Assembly (NCBI RefSeq): GCF_002218025.2
Contig: NZ_AP018681.1
Span: forward strand, 434,001-498,000
DNA from: Vibrio casei
GTDB lineage: Bacteria > Pseudomonadota > Gammaproteobacteria > Enterobacterales > Vibrionaceae
Direction of reading: 5' to 3'
Length of the DNA stretch: 64,000 nucleotides
Shown here: in pieces, positions 43,953-52,567 of the stretch
Position numbering within the stretch: the stretch's first letter is position 1
Layout of the letters: every line of letters begins with the position of its first letter
The notes under the pieces: model-generated
Database searches by the model: none
Told to the model about the DNA's origin: nothing
What the model saw: the letters and a program-made list of their open reading frames with translations, nothing else
Translations under genes and position numbers: made by a program

Positions 43953-44166
43953 ATTGCCGCGTATTTCGGAGCGTTTCAATCAGTCATTTGGAGGTTATTT
44001 GAACAATTTCAGCCTAACTCTTAAATAGGTGACCGGAACCCCATCATTTTCTCTTTTAAATCAATAACTCGCTATGCTTTACTTTCTCGGTATGAAGGGT
44101 AGGACGCGATAATGGTTAAAAAGGCAACCCCAATGAACAAAGTAAAGAGTAAGCGTCCCATTAATT
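43953..44166. other. Unassigned scar between two IS66 sequences
   Basis: About 210 bases with no gene that I recognise and no continuation of cas8/5 or tniQ. GTAAGCGTC occurs twice near 44147 and 44167, 20 bases apart, in the form of IS66 ends. Probably debris from repeated IS insertion and deletion. Confidence 0.4.
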
Positions 44167-44409
44167 GTAAGCGTCTGACAACCGACTCATTGATTTCCTA
44201 ATATCAACAGAGATACCGCCAACTAAGGCGGTATCTGTCATCCTGAACGGTATTGTTTGAGGAACGGATTATTCCGTTTTTGGCATATTCCAAGGAAGAA
44301 GATGACCATGGTCGCCCCCGCACTTCAGTTTTGGGATTTCTGGTAGCACGTATTCGAGGTACTCATACGGCTCACAGTCGTTAGACTTCGCGGTTTCGAT
44401 AATTTACAG
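44167..44409 (-). pseudogene. IS66-family remnant (IS end plus tnpC 3' end)
   Basis: GTAAGCGTCTGACAACCGAC at 44167-44186 is an IS66-type terminal repeat. On the minus strand 44409-44269 encodes ETAKSNDCEPYEYLEYVLPE ... HLLPWNMPKTE-stop, the last 45 or so residues of an IS66 transposase. It differs from the intact tnpC in this window, so it is a second, older element. The 198 bases from 44410 to the integrase gene show nothing else. Confidence 0.75.
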
Positions 44410-44607
44410 CGGCACTGGCTTTTTTCTATCTGCTACGCCTTTTGTATCATTTGAGTGATGATTACTTAAAAGTAATCTAAGAGTATTAATGTGTTAAGTT
44501 TGCTATTCACTAAATCATTTTCACTGAAGTAACATCATTAAGTTTAAATTAATTAAACTTTATTCTGTATCCACAGAATAAAGTAGAGCCGTGTGTTGAA
44601 TCATTGT

Positions 44608-45825
44608 TTAGTGATTTTTATTCGCTTCCATTATAAATCCACTCCACCAGCTCATAATTTCTTTCCTTTGTTCAAAAAAGTCAGAGCGGTTGTAGCTCGC
44701 TCTTGTCGTATTCTTGTCCATGTGCGATAGGCAAGCTTCAATATGCAGAGTGTCAAAGCCTTGTTCGTGTAGGGCGGTTGATGCAATAGCTCTTAAACCA
44801 TGTGCAACGAGTTCATCTTTAAACCCTAAGCTGCGTTTTAAAGCAGCATTGGCTGTGTAGATGCTTATATGACTCTGTGGGTTACGTTCACCAGGGAAGA
44901 CGAATTCTTTAGCGTCACTTTGAATTCTGATTCGTTCAAGAACACTAATTGCTTGCGTGGGGAGAGGGACTCTGTGTTCACGCCTCCGCTTCATTTCCTC
45001 TGCAGGTATGGTCCAGCATCGCTTTTTCAAATCTATGTCTTTCCAGCGTGTTCTTGCCGCTTCTTTTGGACGTGCGATAGTGTGCAACTGCCAAAGTAGA
45101 AGTAGTTTGGTTTTATCTTGGATGTTTTCATTTTTTTCCAAACGAGATAAAAATTCTCCTAATAGTTCAGGACGAATGGTAGGCATGTTTTCAACTTGAT
45201 GTTTCTCAAATGAATTGATCATTTTTGTAAGTGGGTTAGCGGTGATAACATCGCTTGCGACAGCGTATTCCATGATTTGGTTTAGGCTTTGGCAAATTCT
45301 TTTAATCGTTGAGAGTTTACCATCGCTTTCAAGTGGCCGTAGCGTCTGAATGGCATCACGCCGAGTGATCTCACTTATGGGGAGTGAGCCTAAATGGTCG
45401 AATACGTATTTTTCCAAAGTTCTCCAGGTTCGTTCTGCATGAAACGGACTAATGGACTTACGCTTTCTGTCAAACCAATTCGTTGCAACAGCGAGAAAAT
45501 TATCGTTGTGCTTACGTAGATATTCAATTTTCTTATCTTCTTTGAGGCGCTTAGGATCTAAACCTAATGCAATTTGTTTGCGATATTCTGCTCCTTCTAA
45601 TTTGGCGGCAGCCAGTCCTAGAGAAGGATAGGTTCCCATTGAAATTTTGGTTACTTTTCGCGTTACAGGGTGACGATATTTGAATTGCCAGGCTTTTGTT
45701 CCTTTTCCGGAACTGGAGCGTTTAGGGCGAATACGAAGCTGTAAGCCCTCTTCAACAGTGTAGGTATATTCCTTGTCCTTGATAACGAGTGCTTTGATTG
45801 ATGTATCTGTAATCCGTTTAGCCAT
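44608..45825 (-). CDS. int: P4-type tyrosine integrase
   Basis: 405 aa from ATG 45825 (MAKRITDTSIKALVIKDKEY); in-frame ATGs at 45831 and 45870 are less likely. It has an N-terminal DUF4102 arm-binding domain (LRIRPKRSS...WQFKYRHP...MGTYPSLGLAAAKLEG), a central core-binding domain, and a catalytic domain with ARPKEAARTRW (Arg), REHRVPLP, VAHGLRAIAS (His-x-x-Arg) and a nucleophile Tyr in RASYNRSDFF. It would integrate a genomic island or satellite. Adjacent to direct repeats (45881-45902, 45931-45994). It is not part of a CAST and marks a second mobile element. Confidence 0.92.
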   Translation of the reverse strand: MAKRITDTSIKALVIKDKEYTYTVEEGLQLRIRPKRSSSGKGTKAWQFKYRHPVTRKVTKISMGTYPSLGLAAAKLEGAEYRKQIALGLDPKRLKEDKKIEYLRKHNDNFLAVATNWFDRKRKSISPFHAERTWRTLEKYVFDHLGSLPISEITRRDAIQTLRPLESDGKLSTIKRICQSLNQIMEYAVASDVITANPLTKMINSFEKHQVENMPTIRPELLGEFLSRLEKNENIQDKTKLLLLWQLHTIARPKEAARTRWKDIDLKKRCWTIPAEEMKRRREHRVPLPTQAISVLERIRIQSDAKEFVFPGERNPQSHISIYTANAALKRSLGFKDELVAHGLRAIASTALHEQGFDTLHIEACLSHMDKNTTRASYNRSDFFEQRKEIMSWWSGFIMEANKNH

Positions 45826-45880
45826 AATCATAATCACATAGATGAGCGAGTAGAGACCATTGTATAGCAATATAATCTAG

Positions 45881-45994
45881 TGGGGTACCAGGTGGGGTAC
45901 CAAGATGATGGTTTTCAATAAAACGTGGTGAGACTTCCTGGAATTGAATTGTTGATTAACTTGCTGATTTTAATGGATTAAAAAGACTTCCTGG
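45881..45994. repeat. Direct repeats upstream of the integrase
   Basis: TGGGGTACCA occurs at 45881-45890 and 45893-45902 (12-base period). AGACTTCCTGG occurs at 45931-45941 and 45984-45994 (53-base period). Such repeats beside an integrase start are candidates for attachment-site arms or an operator. No tRNA end is visible. The rest of 45871-46373 is AT-rich and empty of genes. Confidence 0.45.
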
Positions 45995-46373
45995 TAAGCT
46001 ATGAGATTTCAATGCGGGTGACCCGGAAACCACTGGATTGCGTTATTAACCATATGAATTTATTAACCTTAGTGTTTTGTAATGTGTATTGGGGGTATTT
46101 TGGGGGGACTTTTCGATTTTTTCGAATTGATGAACCAAAATACAAAAATGCCAATAACACTTAAAATTTAGGGGGAGTTTAACACTTATTATCTGCTAGC
46201 ACATGCTTAGTAACATTTAACTATTCCTGATTTCAGATAATAACTGAGACATTAATGGAAAGGTGTATGTAGAGGAGGAAGTCAAGTACTGAGAGTGGTA
46301 CGTTCTTCTTGCCAAAGAAATAATATCGTACAAAAAATGGTCAAATATTTGTTGAACCTATGCAGATTGCTCG

Positions 46374-46556
46374 CTGAAGAGAGATAGGGAGTTAGAAGCT
46401 AGGAGAATGATTTCTGAAGGGATAGATCCGCAGTTAGCCAAAGCAGAGCAGAAAGCTATGGCAATTGTAGAGAAAAATGCCACATTCTTATCTGTTGCCG
46501 AACAATGGAAAGCAACGAAAGAGGGAAGGATCAAAGAAAAAACACTTCACGATAAC
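46374..46556 (+). pseudogene. Integrase fragment (linker and core-binding start)
   Basis: In frame with ATG 46407: LKRDRELEARRMISEGIDPQ then LAKAEQKAMAIVEKNATFLS, AEQWKATKEGRIKEKTLHDN. This is the DUF4102-to-core-binding junction of P4-type integrases. Sequence after 46556 is unrelated. Orientation is opposite to the intact integrase and to the other fragment. Confidence 0.75.
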
Positions 46557-46616
46557 TTGCACGGGTCTCATTATGGTCTAAGTGAGATAAACAGGTTTCA
46601 ATCAGTAAGGAATAAA

Positions 46617-46706
46617 AGCCTGCTCATGCAAGGTTGTGGATGCAATCGATCTAAGCCCGTGTGCTACTAACTGGTTTTTAAAATTAAGTACTAAAACAGC
46701 ACGAAA
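46617..46706 (-). pseudogene. Integrase fragment (catalytic domain piece)
   Basis: Minus strand encodes FRAVLVLNFKNQLVAHGLRS then IASTTLHEQ, parallel to KRSLGFKDELVAHGLRAIAS in the intact integrase, including the His-x-x-Arg. It is a degenerate 30-codon remnant. It points the opposite way to the fragment at 46374-46556, so one of them was inverted or they come from two elements. Confidence 0.7.
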
Positions 46707-46781
46707 TAACCATCAAACCCAAGAGCTAAAGTTACGTAATTAGGGAAATTATAATATTCTAGCAGGGTAGAGAATAATGTT

Positions 46782-47021
46782 TTAACCAAACAGAAATAGT
46801 CTCTGATGATGATAAATTGAAGGCGCACTAGTGTGATTAATAGACCATTTGTTTTTCCATATTGATTTTAGTATAGGTAATTTAAAATCAGCGGTATTGG
46901 ATATACCTAAGAGGTAAGAATGATGATGTACCATGGATTCAATGTACAGAAGTCCAATATCGGATTTGACGAGCCGGAATAGATAACTCTTTAGCAAGAG
47001 TTCAAGAAGATTCGCCATCAA
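46782..47021 (-). CDS. Possible small hypothetical protein
   Basis: 79 codons with an N-terminal MANLLELLLKSYLFRLVKSD. No family recognised and no strong ribosome binding site. The surrounding 46707-47489 is AT-rich and otherwise empty. It may be a chance frame or a gene fragment; kept only as a low-confidence entry. Confidence 0.2.
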   Translation of the reverse strand: MMANLLELLLKSYLFRLVKSDIGLLYIESMVHHHSYLLGISNTADFKLPILKSIWKNKWSINHTSAPSIYHHQRLFLFG

Positions 47022-47489
47022 GACAGCGTTGTGCGATTCAGAGTTTTAATTCTCTGATGTATTTAGACATAAATAACCCCCAATGTTAGTTGTCCAACTA
47101 TTTTGGAGCAGTTAAGAACATAAAATTTATAGCTAAGATTATATTTATTGTCTTATTTGTCAGTTACATATTTCATCTTTTTTAGATTTAACTCTAAAAA
47201 TTACAAAGGAGTAATAGTCGGTTATAATAATTTAAAGTAGCTTAGTGCTTAATAATATTGTCTCGGATGGTTTTATGAGTTCTATTCTATATTGAAAATG
47301 TATATAATTATTTAGTGAGCAATTTAATTCGTTATTATGTTATTTAATGTTGATTTTTATAAATAAACTATCATGATTTAAATATTTAATTTATATTTAA
47401 ATTTCAAATGTTTTATATTAAATTAGAATTGATAACCTAGTTTTTAATTTATTTGGTTATGTCGATGAATTATCAAGGAAAATAAATCG

Positions 47490-47519
47490 TGGCTAACTCG
47501 AAAGTTTATCGGTTAGCCA
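47490..47519 (+). other. Hairpin upstream of the bacteriocin locus
   Basis: TGGCTAAC (47490-47497) pairs with GTTAGCCA (47512-47519); CGA (47499-47501) and TCG (47509-47511) extend it. It lies about 49 bases before the leader ATG 47568. No T-run, so a regulatory or RNA-stability element is more likely than a terminator. Confidence 0.45.
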
Positions 47520-47567
47520 TAAATGAGCGCAGTACTCTTTTACTGCATTAATGCGAAAGGTATTTTT

Positions 47568-47829
47568 ATGTATAACTTAAAAATGCAAATGAAATTTTGA
47601 TGGTCGATGGTGGTGTGATGGGGGGCTACCCGCTGGACCAGGATATGGAGCTCAATCAAATGGAATTGGAAGTGGTAATTTGGGTAATTCAGCAGCGGCT
47701 GGTCACGGCTTAGGTTCAGGGGATTGTTCTAATGGAGTAGGTGGTGGAATGGTTGCTGGTATGAGTGGCGGATTAGCTGGAATGGGATTAGGTGCAATTG
47801 GAGGCAGTATTGCTGGTGGGTGCTATTAA
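47568..47829 (+). pseudogene. Glycine-rich double-glycine bacteriocin (microcin-like), frame broken
   Basis: ATG 47568 has AAAGG 8 bases upstream and begins MYNLKMQMKF, then TGA. A different frame (codons from 47593) gives a long Gly-rich peptide ending IAGGCY-stop at 47827-47829. Two one-base changes in homopolymers, TTTT at 47595-47598 and GGGGGG at about 47619-47625, would join them into MYNLKMQMKFLMVDGG-VMGG..., a leader ending in Gly-Gly with Val at -4. The mature part would have two Cys, many Gly and GxxxG motifs, as in class II bacteriocins exported by peptidase-containing ABC transporters. No exporter is nearby. Either decayed or sequencing errors. Confidence 0.6.
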
Positions 47830-48026
47830 TGGCAATAGCTGATAAATATAAGTTAATTATATTAAAGATAGTAAGTATTATTTTATCTATAATTATATTA
47901 AAATACTTATCCCCATTATTTCTTGTGGAAAATATAGCTATAGATATAAAAGTTATAACTTTATTACTTACAGCATATGGTTTATCTGTTTTAATAGGTA
48001 AATTTTTGGTTTTTATTAAATGGTGA
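47829..48026 (+). CDS. Putative bacteriocin immunity protein
   Basis: 65 aa, very hydrophobic, with two membrane segments (about 8-31 and 42-62). Its ATG overlaps the bacteriocin stop (TAATG), with GGTGGG 8 bases upstream. A small membrane protein coupled to a class II bacteriocin gene is usually the self-immunity factor. The frame is intact, and it is followed by a terminator at 48035-48065. Very AT-rich compared with core genes, indicating recent transfer. No sequence family was recognised. Confidence 0.55.
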   Translation: MAIADKYKLIILKIVSIILSIIILKYLSPLFLVENIAIDIKVITLLLTAYGLSVLIGKFLVFIKW

Positions 48027-48034
48027 TTACTTAT

Positions 48035-48065
48035 AAAACACCCTGTTTTTATAGGGTGTTTTGTT
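48035..48065 (+). terminator. Terminator after the bacteriocin/immunity pair
   Basis: AAAACACCCT (48035-48044) pairs with AGGGTGTTTT (48053-48062), a 10-bp stem, followed by TTTTGTT. The AT-rich stretch 48066-48450 shows nothing convincing; a 67-codon open frame there lacks gene-like features. Confidence 0.85.
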
Positions 48066-48450
48066 ATTAATATTTAGTATTGATAATAAGGGTGGGAGTA
48101 TTTTAAAAATGTATGGTGTTAAAGGTAAGATTTTTATTTGTAATGTTGATATTAATTAATAAATTAGGTTATTATTTTATTTATTAATGTCCGAGTTTAA
48201 ATATAGGTCATATTTAATTTATATCATATGCGGCGGTAATTAATCTTGCTGAAAATAATTTATTTAACCCCATGATTTTAATTTGGTGGAGGAGATTTTA
48301 CGTAAATTACTTTTTGATATAATTAAATACATACATACATTTATTTTAAAGTTGATTTATTTTTTACTTCATTCAATTGATTCGTGCTTTTATGGAAAAT
48401 CATTTTTAATTTGTATCTACCATAAGAAAAATAACCTACAGATATGCCAT

Positions 48451-49455
48451 TCAGACTACAGAAAGAACGGAATGGCGTATCACTAATGTGGGCTCTAGCT
48501 GTACTACTTGTTGCGGTGCTTGAGGGGCTTCAAGTCGAGCGAGTAGTGTGTCTACTGCTGTTTTACCGAGCTGATGTTTAGGTTGGTGGATGGTGGTAAG
48601 AGAAGGTGTGATAAATTTGGCTAAATGAATATCATCATAGCCAATAATAGAAAGATCTTTGGGGATCGTTAAGCCATCTTCCGTGGCCGCATTAATGAGC
48701 CCCATTGCCATCATGTCATTACAAACAAAAAGCGCAGAAGGTAAGGCTCCACTTGCTTTTAGAGTTTGGTAAGCATCATACCCACCGTCACATTCAAAGT
48801 TACTTTCAACGATCCAATCTTGATTCAGTATGATCTTGGCATCTTGTAAAGCTTGCTTAAATCCATCAAAGCGAGAAGACGCTTGGTTACGATGCAGTGG
48901 CCCGGTGATGCAACCAATTGTACGGTGACCATTTTCAATTAAATGCTGGGTAGCAAGGTAGCCACCTTTATATGAATTGTCTTGAATCTTATCACTGGCG
49001 TAAGCCATTGGTCCCCAGTCCATGACCACCACTGGAAGTTCTGGATAACGCTCAAATATTTCTATTTTTTCGCCTTCTAGCGTGGAACACATTAGCATTA
49101 ATCCATCAACACGTTTTTGTAATAGCGTATCGATAGAGGCTTTCATCCGTTCACTGTCACCTTCCGTATTGCAGAGTATGAGATTGTAACCTTTCTCATA
49201 GCAGCGACGTTCAACGCCTTTTAAAACCTCGCCAAAAAAAGGATTGGTCGAGGTGGTGACGAGCATTCCGACCGTTTTAGTGCATTTCATTTTTAAGCTA
49301 CGGGCAAGGGCCGAAGGGGCATAATTAAGATCTTGCGCTGCCTGTTTGACGCGTTTTTCAATATCTTCACTAACAAATCGAGATTGATTGAAAACATGGC
49401 TGACCGTCGAAGTCGACACATGAGCTAATCTCGCTACGTCTTTCATGGTGGCCAT
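48451..49455 (-). CDS. rbsR: Ribose operon repressor RbsR (LacI family)
   Basis: 334 aa. It opens with MATMKDVARLAHVSTSTVSH, the LacI-type HTH nearly identical to E. coli RbsR, then a Peripla_BP_3 ribose-binding core (MLVTTSTNPFFGEVLKGVER, VVVMDWGP, FVCNDMMAMGLINAA, SIIGYDDIHLAKFITPSLTT). It should bind GAAACGTTTC-centred palindromes; two lie upstream of rbsD. Last gene of rbsDACBKR, so it is part of the operon it controls. A 12-bp inverted repeat (48441-48452 with 48470-48481) covers its stop. Confidence 0.94.
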   Translation of the reverse strand: MATMKDVARLAHVSTSTVSHVFNQSRFVSEDIEKRVKQAAQDLNYAPSALARSLKMKCTKTVGMLVTTSTNPFFGEVLKGVERRCYEKGYNLILCNTEGDSERMKASIDTLLQKRVDGLMLMCSTLEGEKIEIFERYPELPVVVMDWGPMAYASDKIQDNSYKGGYLATQHLIENGHRTIGCITGPLHRNQASSRFDGFKQALQDAKIILNQDWIVESNFECDGGYDAYQTLKASGALPSALFVCNDMMAMGLINAATEDGLTIPKDLSIIGYDDIHLAKFITPSLTTIHQPKHQLGKTAVDTLLARLEAPQAPQQVVQLEPTLVIRHSVLSVV

Positions 49456-49470
49456 GCTTTTTTATTCCTT

Positions 49471-49505
49471 TAGATATTAGATATTAGATATTAGATATTA
49501 GATGT
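49471..49505 (-). repeat. Heptanucleotide tandem repeat between rbsK and rbsR
   Basis: TAGATAT repeated four times (49471-49498) plus TAGATGT (49499-49505). It overlaps the rbsK stop codon and lies just upstream of the rbsR ribosome binding site (AAGGAA, minus strand). Copy-number slippage would change the rbsK-rbsR spacing in steps of 7 bases. Confidence 0.9.
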
Positions 49506-50454
49506 TAAGGGATGAATGGCTTCGTAACGCTAAAAACTCATCCGTTTCTTGCCGTGTGGGTATCGACGTTTGTGCTCCAAATCGTGTTACCGATAAGGCG
49601 GCAGCGGCATGAGCAAAAATGATGGCTTGTTCGATGGCCATTCCTTCGATTAAACCCGTAACCAAAGCTCCGTTAAATGTATCGCCTGCGGCGGTCGTGT
49701 CAACGGCTTTTACCTTAAAGCCCTGAATGAGTTTACTATTTGAATTATTACTTAACCAAACACCCTTAGCACCTAATGTGATGATGACCGTTTCGATACC
49801 TTTAGCATGTAATTGATTAGCCGCGAGTTGGGCGGATGTTTCATCCATTACTTTAATACCAGTTAGTACTTCAGCTTCAGTTTCATTGGGTGTAATGATA
49901 TCGATCAGAGCCAATAATTGATTGGGTAAAGCTCTCGCTGGCGCAGGGTTTAAGATTACTTGGCGCAAAGAACCAAACTCAACCTCTGTTTGCTTAGCCA
50001 ATTGAACGGCTGCTTCAATACCATCAAGCGGGGTTTCAAGTTGCAGTAATAAATATTCACAGTTTTGGAGCGCTTCGCGATGGCGAGACACTAATTCTGC
50101 ATTGAGGTGATCATTGGCTTCGGGTGATAGACAGATGCTGTTTTCTCCCTCATCGGAAACTTGAATCATCGCAATGCCTGTTGGAGTATTTTGCGTGATG
50201 TGAACGCACTCCGTATCCATGCCATCTTGTTTAAATTGTTTAACAATATTGTGACCAAAACTATCTGAACCGACACAAGCGATAAAACCAATATCAGCGC
50301 CTAATCGAGCGGCTGAAACGGCTTGATTCGCGCCTTTTCCACCAGGGATTACTTGATAGTTGCGTCCCATTAGGGTTTCCCCTGGGCGAGGGAAGGAGGT
50401 GACTTGAAGCACGTGATCCGCATTAACACTGCCTAAAACCATCAGTTTGTTCAT
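49498..50454 (-). CDS. rbsK: Ribokinase
   Basis: 318 aa PfkB-family kinase that phosphorylates ribose at O5. N-terminal MNKLMVLGSVNADHVLQV, sugar-binding GRNYQVIPGGKGANQAVSAA, and C-terminal AVDTTAAGDTFNGALVTGL with the catalytic Asp (DTTAAGDTF). Slightly longer than E. coli RbsK (309 aa). It lies 147 bases after rbsB with a hairpin between. Its last codons run into the heptanucleotide repeat, which can alter only the terminal residues. Confidence 0.95.
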   Translation of the reverse strand: MNKLMVLGSVNADHVLQVTSFPRPGETLMGRNYQVIPGGKGANQAVSAARLGADIGFIACVGSDSFGHNIVKQFKQDGMDTECVHITQNTPTGIAMIQVSDEGENSICLSPEANDHLNAELVSRHREALQNCEYLLLQLETPLDGIEAAVQLAKQTEVEFGSLRQVILNPAPARALPNQLLALIDIITPNETEAEVLTGIKVMDETSAQLAANQLHAKGIETVIITLGAKGVWLSNNSNSKLIQGFKVKAVDTTAAGDTFNGALVTGLIEGMAIEQAIIFAHAAAALSVTRFGAQTSIPTRQETDEFLALRSHSSLNI

Positions 50455-50570
50455 TGAAAAATCCTTTCATTGATGAGCGCAGAATTGTGATGACACTTAT
50501 TATTGTATAAGTGGGGTACTGTATAAATTGAAACATAACGCATGCCGCGATAATGCATCGAGAAAATAAG

Positions 50571-50592
50571 GTGAGGGCTTGTTGACCCTCAC
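50571..50592 (-). other. Intercistronic hairpin between rbsB and rbsK
   Basis: Minus strand: GTGAGGG (50592-50586), loop of 8, CCCTCAC (50577-50571), then TTATTTTC. A 7-bp GC-rich stem after the binding-protein gene, comparable to the one after ytfQ; it may act as a partial terminator favouring rbsB. Confidence 0.65.
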
Positions 50593-50601
50593 TCTATTTG
50601 G

Positions 50602-51486
50602 TTATTTTGTGATGACTTTCAGTGGAACAGGAATGTTTTTCTCAACGGTCTGACCTTTTAAGACTTTGTCTGCCGTTTCGACCCCTAGTTCACCGATTAA
50701 AGCCGGTTGTTGAGCAATGGTTGCTCCTAACATGCCACGTTTAACCGCTGAAATACCGTCGTCGGTGCCATCAAAGCCTACAATGAGTATATTTTTACCT
50801 GAAGCTTGAACCGCGCGTAATGCACCTAATGCCATTTCATCATTTTGCGCAAATACGGCTTGTACGTCGCTGTTTGCCGCCAGTAGGTTTTCCATAACGT
50901 TCAATCCTTTAGTGCGGTCGAAATCGGCAGGTTGGCTTGCAAGAAGTTCAAGGTTTGATCCCTTTACCGCTTTCATAAAACCTTCTCCGCGTTCACGAGC
51001 CGCTGAGGTACCTGCAATGCCTTCAAGTTGAATAACTTTGGCTTTTTCGCCGACTTTTTCAATGATGTATTTACCCGCCATTTCGCCGCCAGCGACGTTA
51101 TCTGAAGCGATGTGACTCACCACATCACCACGGCTTGCGCCACGATCAAGTGTAAGTACTGGGATGTTGGCACGGTTTGCAATGCGAATGGCGTTAGAGA
51201 CTGCATCCGAATCGGTTGGGTTGATTAGCAGGGCTTTTACGCCACGGACCGATAAATCTTCCACGTTCGATAGCTCTTTACTTGGATCATTTTGAGAATC
51301 TAAAACGATCAACTCATAACCGAGTTCTTTGGCTTTGGCTTCTGCGCCATCTTTCATACTAACGAAGAAAGGATTGTTCAGGGTAGACACAACGATGGCT
51401 AAGGTATCTTGTGCATGAGCCGTAACCGATAACGTACTGGTTAACACGGCGGCAGAAAGTAATGTGGAGATTTTTTTCATTTTCAT
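50602..51486 (-). CDS. rbsB: Periplasmic ribose-binding protein
   Basis: 294 aa with signal peptide ([20 protein letters not shown], cut after AHA). Mature part [54 protein letters not shown] and [13 protein letters not shown] match RbsB. It delivers ribose to RbsAC. ATGs at 51486 and 51480 are both possible starts; GGAAT upstream favours the first. Sits between rbsC and rbsK. Confidence 0.95.
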   Translation of the reverse strand: MKMKKISTLLSAAVLTSTLSVTAHAQDTLAIVVSTLNNPFFVSMKDGAEAKAKELGYELIVLDSQNDPSKELSNVEDLSVRGVKALLINPTDSDAVSNAIRIANRANIPVLTLDRGASRGDVVSHIASDNVAGGEMAGKYIIEKVGEKAKVIQLEGIAGTSAARERGEGFMKAVKGSNLELLASQPADFDRTKGLNVMENLLAANSDVQAVFAQNDEMALGALRAVQASGKNILIVGFDGTDDGISAVKRGMLGATIAQQPALIGELGVETADKVLKGQTVEKNIPVPLKVITK

Positions 51487-51577
51487 GTTGTTATTCCTTT
51501 AATGTGTAGGGGGGAGCCTATCAACTGGCTCTTGTCTTTTTCTTGTTAATAAATGATTATTTATCATTATCTGTGTT

Positions 51578-52567
51578 TTATTTATTTTTGTTATCGACCA
51601 TTACCGCCAGTAAAATAACCACGGCTTTGGCGATCATTTGGTAGTAAGAAGAAACATCGAGCAAATTGAGTGCATTGTTTAAGAATCCGATGATAAGCGC
51701 ACCAATTAAGGTTCCTATGATTCTTCCTCGGCCACCCATTAAGCTAGTACCACCAACCACGACTGCGGCAATGGCATCTAATTCATAACCCATTCCAGCG
51801 GTTGGTTGAGCTGAAGAAAGACGAGAGGTAACAATGATGCCTGCCAATGCCGCTAATGCACCGCAGATGGCATATACCCCCATTTTTACTTTATCAACAT
51901 TAATGCCTGATAATCGTGTTGCTGATTCATTACCGCCCAGCGCATAAATATAACGACCAAAACGGGTATGGTTTAGAAGATACCAAGCGCCAGCAAAGAC
52001 AATCACCATGATCCAAACCGGAACCGGAATCCCTAGTGCGTAGCCAGTGCCAAACCATGCAAAGTTATCTGCCACATCGGTGAAACCGGTGGAAATAGGG
52101 CGGCCATCGGTGTAAACCATGGTGACGCCACGTAATAAGGTCATGGTGACAAGGGTGGCAATAAATGCCTGTACTTTACCTTTTGCAATGATAAGGCCGC
52201 TGATACCACCTAAAACCGCGCCTGCGAGTAAAGCTGTAGGGACGGCAACCAATACGGGGACTTCCATGGCGATTAAACTGGCTGCAAACGCGCCGCATAA
52301 TGCCAAGACCGAACCTACGCTTAAATCTATCCCTGCGGTTAAGATCACTAACGTCATACCCACGGCAATAATGGCACTGACGGAGGTTTGTCTTAAAATA
52401 TTCAGTATATTATCGACAGTGAAAAAATTCGGATTTAAAAACGAGACCACCACGATTAAGACGATAAGCGCGATCAGTGATTTTTGCTCGATCAGCCATT
52501 CTTTGCTGATCAAGGGTTTCTTTTTATTCTCAGGGGAATTAGGGTGGTTGATGGTTTTACTGCTCAT
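51578..52567 (-). CDS. rbsC: Ribose ABC transporter permease
   Basis: 329 aa BPD_transp_2 permease with the motif [20 protein letters not shown] (near residue 71) and [20 protein letters not shown]. About 8-10 membrane helices. Its start overlaps the rbsA stop by four bases. It forms the homodimeric channel for ribose. Confidence 0.95.
   Translation of the reverse strand: MSSKTINHPNSPENKKKPLISKEWLIEQKSLIALIVLIVVVSFLNPNFFTVDNILNILRQTSVSAIIAVGMTLVILTAGIDLSVGSVLALCGAFAASLIAMEVPVLVAVPTALLAGAVLGGISGLIIAKGKVQAFIATLVTMTLLRGVTMVYTDGRPISTGFTDVADNFAWFGTGYALGIPVPVWIMVIVFAGAWYLLNHTRFGRYIYALGGNESATRLSGINVDKVKMGVYAICGALAALAGIIVTSRLSSAQPTAGMGYELDAIAAVVVGGTSLMGGRGRIIGTLIGALIIGFLNNALNLLDVSSYYQMIAKAVVILLAVMVDNKNK

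Noticed and set aside
43953..44166. Continuation of cas8/5 or tniQ beyond IS66
   Set aside because: None of the frames read showed similarity to Cas8/5 or TniQ, and the IS66 flanks do not match.
47568..47829. Single-frameshift reading of the bacteriocin leader (removing one T)
   Set aside because: It is more parsimonious but gives ...FDGRWWCDGG, without the hydrophobic residues at -4 and -7 usual before a Gly-Gly cut. The two-indel reading gives a better leader. Neither is proven.
48283..48486. 67-codon AT-rich open frame before rbsR
   Set aside because: It starts with a non-ATG codon in very AT-rich DNA, overlaps the end of rbsR and has no recognisable motif.
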